Below, one piece after another: positions 54,201 through 60,200 of a stretch of DNA of 64,000 nt. Each line of letters opens with the position of its first letter. Position 1 is the stretch's first letter. The stretch is from Saccoglossus kowalevskii (taxonomy: Eukaryota; Hemichordata; Enteropneusta; Harrimaniidae), in contig NW_003149270.1 in assembly GCF_000003605.2 (NCBI RefSeq), positions 151,832-215,831 of the forward strand, written 5' to 3'. Both the position numbers and the translations under genes were made by a program. The notes under the pieces were generated by a model. It saw only the letters and a list, made by a program, of their open reading frames with translations. It ran no database searches and was not told the DNA's origin.

Positions 54201-57200
54201 AGAATACTTCGAGACACAGGTGCTGTTATATTCTCCATCACAAACCAAAACTACTATTAATACACACAACAGAATTCCATATGCAACTAGGACTGTGCAT
54301 TGCAATGTCAATACAATGAGAATAATACAGAACATTAATTAATTTTGAAAAGAAAAGATTTGTCATCGTCAGTTTGTATCCATTCGTTTATTTGTTATTT
54401 AATCTAGATTTTTCATGGGCAAGGTTGTAATAGTTGGGCTATGTTTTTTTCCAAACATTTGAATTTTGGAATGTATAAAAATCTTGCTTAAACGCCTCGA
54501 TTCGTTTAACACAGGAATGAGTACAGACAGCTTATGGAAAATGTATACCTTTTATAGTGGATCTAGTTTTTAAAACAATTCATTTCTGAAATCATTCATG
54601 ATGTATGTAAATACATAAAAGTTTGCCTTTGAAAATTGATTTATGAAGTAGAGTTGGTCGTGTAACTAAATATACTCGAAATTCTAATTCGTGTCATCTT
54701 ATATTTTTAGTTATTTTATTTCTAACATGCTAATGCATATTTATATATACTAATTTGCATGACTACAGCTAATTAATAGTTTCTACATTCAAATATTCAC
54801 TGTAACTAAACTATACCTGTTTAGTTGTTATACATATGAAGGCGACTCCCAACATGTCTCTAATTAATTCATACAATGTATAGTATTTAGTTTCGTATTT
54901 CTTTTTGTTGATAATATACCGTTATGTTTTTGGGACATAGAAATGTCTTTCTTTCCAGATGTCACTGTGCAGCATGTTCAGTCTGGCCAACAGAATGTTG
55001 AAGACTTTGTCAGAGAAAAGGTTTATAGTGACTATGATGATGTTGAATCGCCAGATAAAACGGAGCCATCGTCTCCGTCTTCCCTATTATTTTCTCCAAC
55101 ATCGGAACATGGTGATGATACGGAAATCAAGAAAGGTTTGTTACAATCAGTGATCGTTACAATTTCCATAGCTTTCAAGATGCTTTAAATTACTGCAAAG
55201 TATTTTAGCATAATCAATAACAACTGTAGGTTAGTACTGTGTATCCATAGTAACAGGTGCAATGGTCAGTTTTCTAACATACAAGTTCACCCTGCTAACA
55301 ATTTAGTGATAATATTCGCATTTACAAAACCATTGAAGTTAATGCATTTTAATTGAATGAATGGATGAAGAATTATTTTTTCAATATATTTATTGCTCAG
55401 TGTTCTATTTTGCATTATCCACTTTGCATCATTTTCACACAATTATGGAGGTTAAATCGCATTCCTGCATGCATTGCTCGCCTCCTTCAGCACATTAGCT
55501 TTAGTGAATACCCTCCTTGCATGTGAATGCCAGTACATTACGTGCTGTGCTATTCTTCCTTGTACAGGTCAATTCCAAGACTATGTTCCTGTCATTCTTG
55601 AAAAAAGGACCCGCAGTGGCTTGACAGGTAATCATTGCGATCATGGGGAATACTGTTTATAATCATTCTCTTGTTAAATCTGTCATATCAGCGTCTTCGT
55701 CCTTAACTTACGAAACCTTTCCAGATTGTCCATAGAGGGGCGGGAGATACTTGTATGATATAATTCATGATTTCATACATGAGTAATGCGGGGGTTTATT
55801 GACCTCGTAAGCATGCTAATTAAATTAATTACGTAACATACTTTCAGTGCTTCATCTGCTTGCTTGCTTTCTCTGCTCCATTCCATGCAATGTATGTAAC
55901 CTTATATCTGAATGAGGTTATTGAACTTCATTTCTGCATTGCGTTGTGGGAATATAAATGAAGTTGCATTTGCTTATATTATGTCTTGCATTTATTTCAT
56001 CAACATAAATGTTTGGTGATATGGTAGGTTGTTTTCTTGTCATCGTTGATAACAAATTACTGTATTTGTTATGTATCATATTCAACTATTTATTGTTTAT
56101 CAGGTTACAAAATACGAGAACGGAAACCTCTTTTTAATAAGAACGCCAAATATGAGCAAGAGATTGAAAAAGAAGAGCAGAAGAAACTGTTTAGGAAGCG
56201 AACGTTCAGTTTAGCCAGCACAAGTGGTGATGAAGCTTCGCCGCCAAGACGTCGTCGTCGGTCTCTTTCTGAATCAAGTGGTCACATTGTGTGTGGTCGG
56301 GGTCGAGGCCGTGGTCGAGGTCGTGGTCGTGGATACAGACGCGGGAGGGGTCGTGGAATGGGTAGTAGAGGTGGAAGAGGTGCAAGTAGTACCACTCTTG
56401 CTGTCGACAAAGTAAAGCGGAAATACACGTGGAGAGGCCGTGGACGACAAGAAAGCGGACACTGTAGGAGTAGGGGCAGGGGAAGAGGCAGGGGACGAGG
56501 TAGAAGACGTGGTCGCGGCCGCGGCCGTGGCCGTGGCCGAGGCCGTGGCCGTGGCCGTGGAATGAGGCATTTAACTGAAGATAATATCGATATTAAGGAT
56601 GAAATTATTGATCCTTCAGACTTTTTGTTCACAATGGATATCGCATCAGATACAGGAGACATTTTATCAGATGGCATGCCGAGTACATCTGAATCAGAGA
56701 AGTCTATGAGATGCATCATTGATCCATCTAACTATAATAAAATTCGATTTGTATCCGATGGAAGTGCAGGTGATAGCGCCATGGAAACACCAGAAAGAAG
56801 ACGGAAAAGACTATTTGATAAACCTGGAGGGAAAAGAACTTGTAAACGACGTCATCTCGATCTCGATCAAAATATGACCTTTGATGATGTCACTGAGGTA
56901 GAAAACTTTCTTTTTTTTCATTATAGCGATTACAAGAAACACAGAATTCTAAATTATCGTCTTCCATTTTTTGTATTAGCTATTCATATTTATTTATACT
57001 ATGAGGTGCCATAAGCGTACTTCACGTGCATTGGTCACTTTAAAAATGATGAGGGGGCATTATCGCGCGATATGCAATCGGCATTCTCATTCAACCAATA
57101 AAGTTGACAGAGACAGTAGAGTGATGTATATAGAGCGGATCGCCGACTAAATTCAAGGCTATCAGGTGGGCTCATTCAGAGAATTTCCTGCTGCAGAACG

Positions 57201-60200
57201 CCCAGGTGCCACGTGCTGTGAATTCAAAGAAATGACATGCTGAATGTTGAAGGTCACGATTTTATGATTTGCTTTTGGACTCATTAATAATGTATTTGAA
57301 ATAATCATCCCTTCCTTCTATGATTCTAAATATTACTTGACACAGTATATTAGTATTTTTTAATGTCGCGATGTATAACCATGCGCATCCTTTGTCCATA
57401 TCGCTCTGGTAATTCCTTAAAAGTCCATATGTCTCATTTCTAAATTTTAAGTGAAGATGATTTGTTGAGGAAAATACAAAGTAAGGTATTTGACAAAAAA
57501 ACACGTCATGAATGACGGTTAATAGGATGTTTTGCACTTACCGATACTCGTAAGTTGTATGTGCGTGTGCAGTAATGCTCATAACTCTGTGAATATAAAT
57601 GTCACATAATCATTGATATCGATTTCTCAATTTAAGTCAAGTTCTCATTAAGAAGAGATGGCATTATTTTCACTGTTATGACGGGGGTCACATGGTAGTT
57701 TCTTGAACACTCGAAATTCAATTTAGTAGTATTAACCAAGCGAACAGATTTTTGATTTATTGTTAGATTTTAATGATGACTGTAATTATAAGTTTCCAGA
57801 CACTGGCAATGATGGCGTAATTTTGTAAATCACGGGAGCCGCGTTGTTGTATTGGCCCCCCAGAAAATAAGTTGTCATTGAAGTGCGTGTTTATTCATTA
57901 TTGCAATTATCATTATGATTAGTTAAATTTGGATAGGATACGATATTTTATTTGGAACGTACACAAAAACAAGTGAATTCGTTTCGCAGTTTCGGCTGAA
58001 TTTACTAGCGAATTAATACGACACGTATTGTTGTTCAGGATTTCCCATTCACATTACTTCTCGTATATAGCGTAACAAAATCATTGTATACGAATACACG
58101 TGTTTACCGTTATTGAAATTATATGTGGGTATTTTAGATTGACTACGACACGGAGGACTTCGACAAAGAACACGAGGCTGCAGCTGAGGTATACGAGATC
58201 GAAGGGATTGAAATCGAGGGAATCAGTCCAACCAGACCAATGCCACCTGGTAGGTGCTGTTTAGTGTATGATTCACGATTTCTTGCGGTGTAAAACACGT
58301 AGTTGAGCTAATATGTGACATATTTGGTGAGATATATGCCGGATATATGTCCGTAGCTTTCAAAATTTCAACGCAGTAATTCGGATCAATTAAACGTTTG
58401 GTGTACTAGTAAATTAGCGCGTCTACCCTCTTTATTATTTCTGTTATTAAGGGTCACCCATGAGCAGTTCTTTTGAATAATTTTGTTGAAATACAACAGT
58501 TCTTTTGAATATTGTATTGAAATACCACGAATAAATGTTGCATTAGAATAAATTACTATCGCATGCCTATTTCAGAAAATGTCAAAAACACGCTCGTTTT
58601 CCAATGCAACATAACTAAACTAACGTGCATTGATATATTACAGAAATGAAACGTATAATGGTAAATAAAAACTCTGGCGAAACAATGTTACATCGTGCAG
58701 CTAGAGTGGGAAACGAGGTGAGTTGCAATATTATATGAAGATAACAGTGGCGTGAAAAAAAACTTGCTTGCTTGAAGAAAGTCGCCGTGGTCGTGTTGGG
58801 CGGACGTCCTCGAATTTCATGTGAACTGTTTCAACCGGTTTTTTTTACATGCGTTGTATACATAACATGAAACCCTTATCACGTGGCTAAATCAGTTGAC
58901 CGATCAGAATCAAGCCATAATCCACTTTGGGGAGACAAATGAATCATACAATTAACATATAACGAATTGCACAAACTTTGCAACTTTCTAGCTATAAAGT
59001 GTATTTCCACCATGACAGCCGTGGCAGTGATAACATCGTGAATTTAGCAATCGAAAACACACTAACCCAAGTTACCTGCAAAACTCGGCTGTATTTCTGT
59101 AACATTTTCGTTTGGGGAACTTGTCTTTACGTTTTTTAGTTCGGTTTGGAGGACTGTCGCTGGAGACAGGGGTCGGAGTTTACAGAGTAGATAAGGTTCA
59201 CACAGTAAACTTCATGGACGACGGTCACGTACGCTTTATCCGGTCACCTAAACTATTGTCATAAATTTGTCCAACCCGGTGTGTAGTACGCCACCTTGTC
59301 ACTATGATTCGTTAGTCAATAGCTAATCTTTGTTTTGCGAACATAATTGAACACTCGCACCTCGATGGACAATTTCGAGCCCGGTAGTGGCGTCAAAAAT
59401 CGATCACTCAATTTTCTTTGGAAGTTTTTCTTGTGGCATTTCATAGACATTATTCAACGTAAGGCCGCCGAGACCAAATGATGCCCAGCCATATTGATGA
59501 CTAGACAGCCGTAGTTCGAATAAAAAAATACACAAAGGCAAACACAAGTGCTTATTATTTTGCAAAATGTTGCAAATATTAAGTTCTTAACCAATCCCGT
59601 CGTGTGATAAGACAGATAATGAACTCGTTCGGTAGATTATGTATCACTCACTCAGCCTGTTTGCCTCAACTGGAATGTTGGTTATTTTGAATAACAATTA
59701 GCAAAGTCTGGGACGTTCAAACGCCGACTGAAAGAGAAAAAAACCTAGTGTCGCCGTGAAGTGTACATATGCCACATTTGATAACAAATCCGACAATTGC
59801 GAAAAGAAGAAACGTCCTTTGCCTTACAAGTACTAGTATAATGAAACTACCAAGAATGACTTTTGACACTCGTGGTGTTCGATTTCTCTATAAACACTCC
59901 AACGTCACGTATTCCTAATCAATATGGCCGCTGCCGACCCCCACCCCTAGTGGATGAGCTCCCTTGACGTGACTTTGTAATGGCGTATGTTAATTAGTGG
60001 AAATTTTCTGCTGTTTTCAGGAGATCGCGTTGTATTGCATAGAGAATGGCGTCGTGAACATCGATGTCAAGGACAACGCTGGCTATACACCGCTGCACGA
60101 GTGCTGTGTGCGTGGAAGACTACAAATCGCTAAACATTTACTCAAATATGGTGCTAATGTAAACTGTAGCTCTCTGGATGGAACTCGGTAAGTGTTACAG

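Noticed and set aside
56282-56719. Antisense Pro-Arg repeat frame, and a Ser/Thr-Ala frame, opposite exon 9
   Set aside because: Mirror of the GR-coding minisatellite. The + strand frame is supported by splice sites and conserved flanks.
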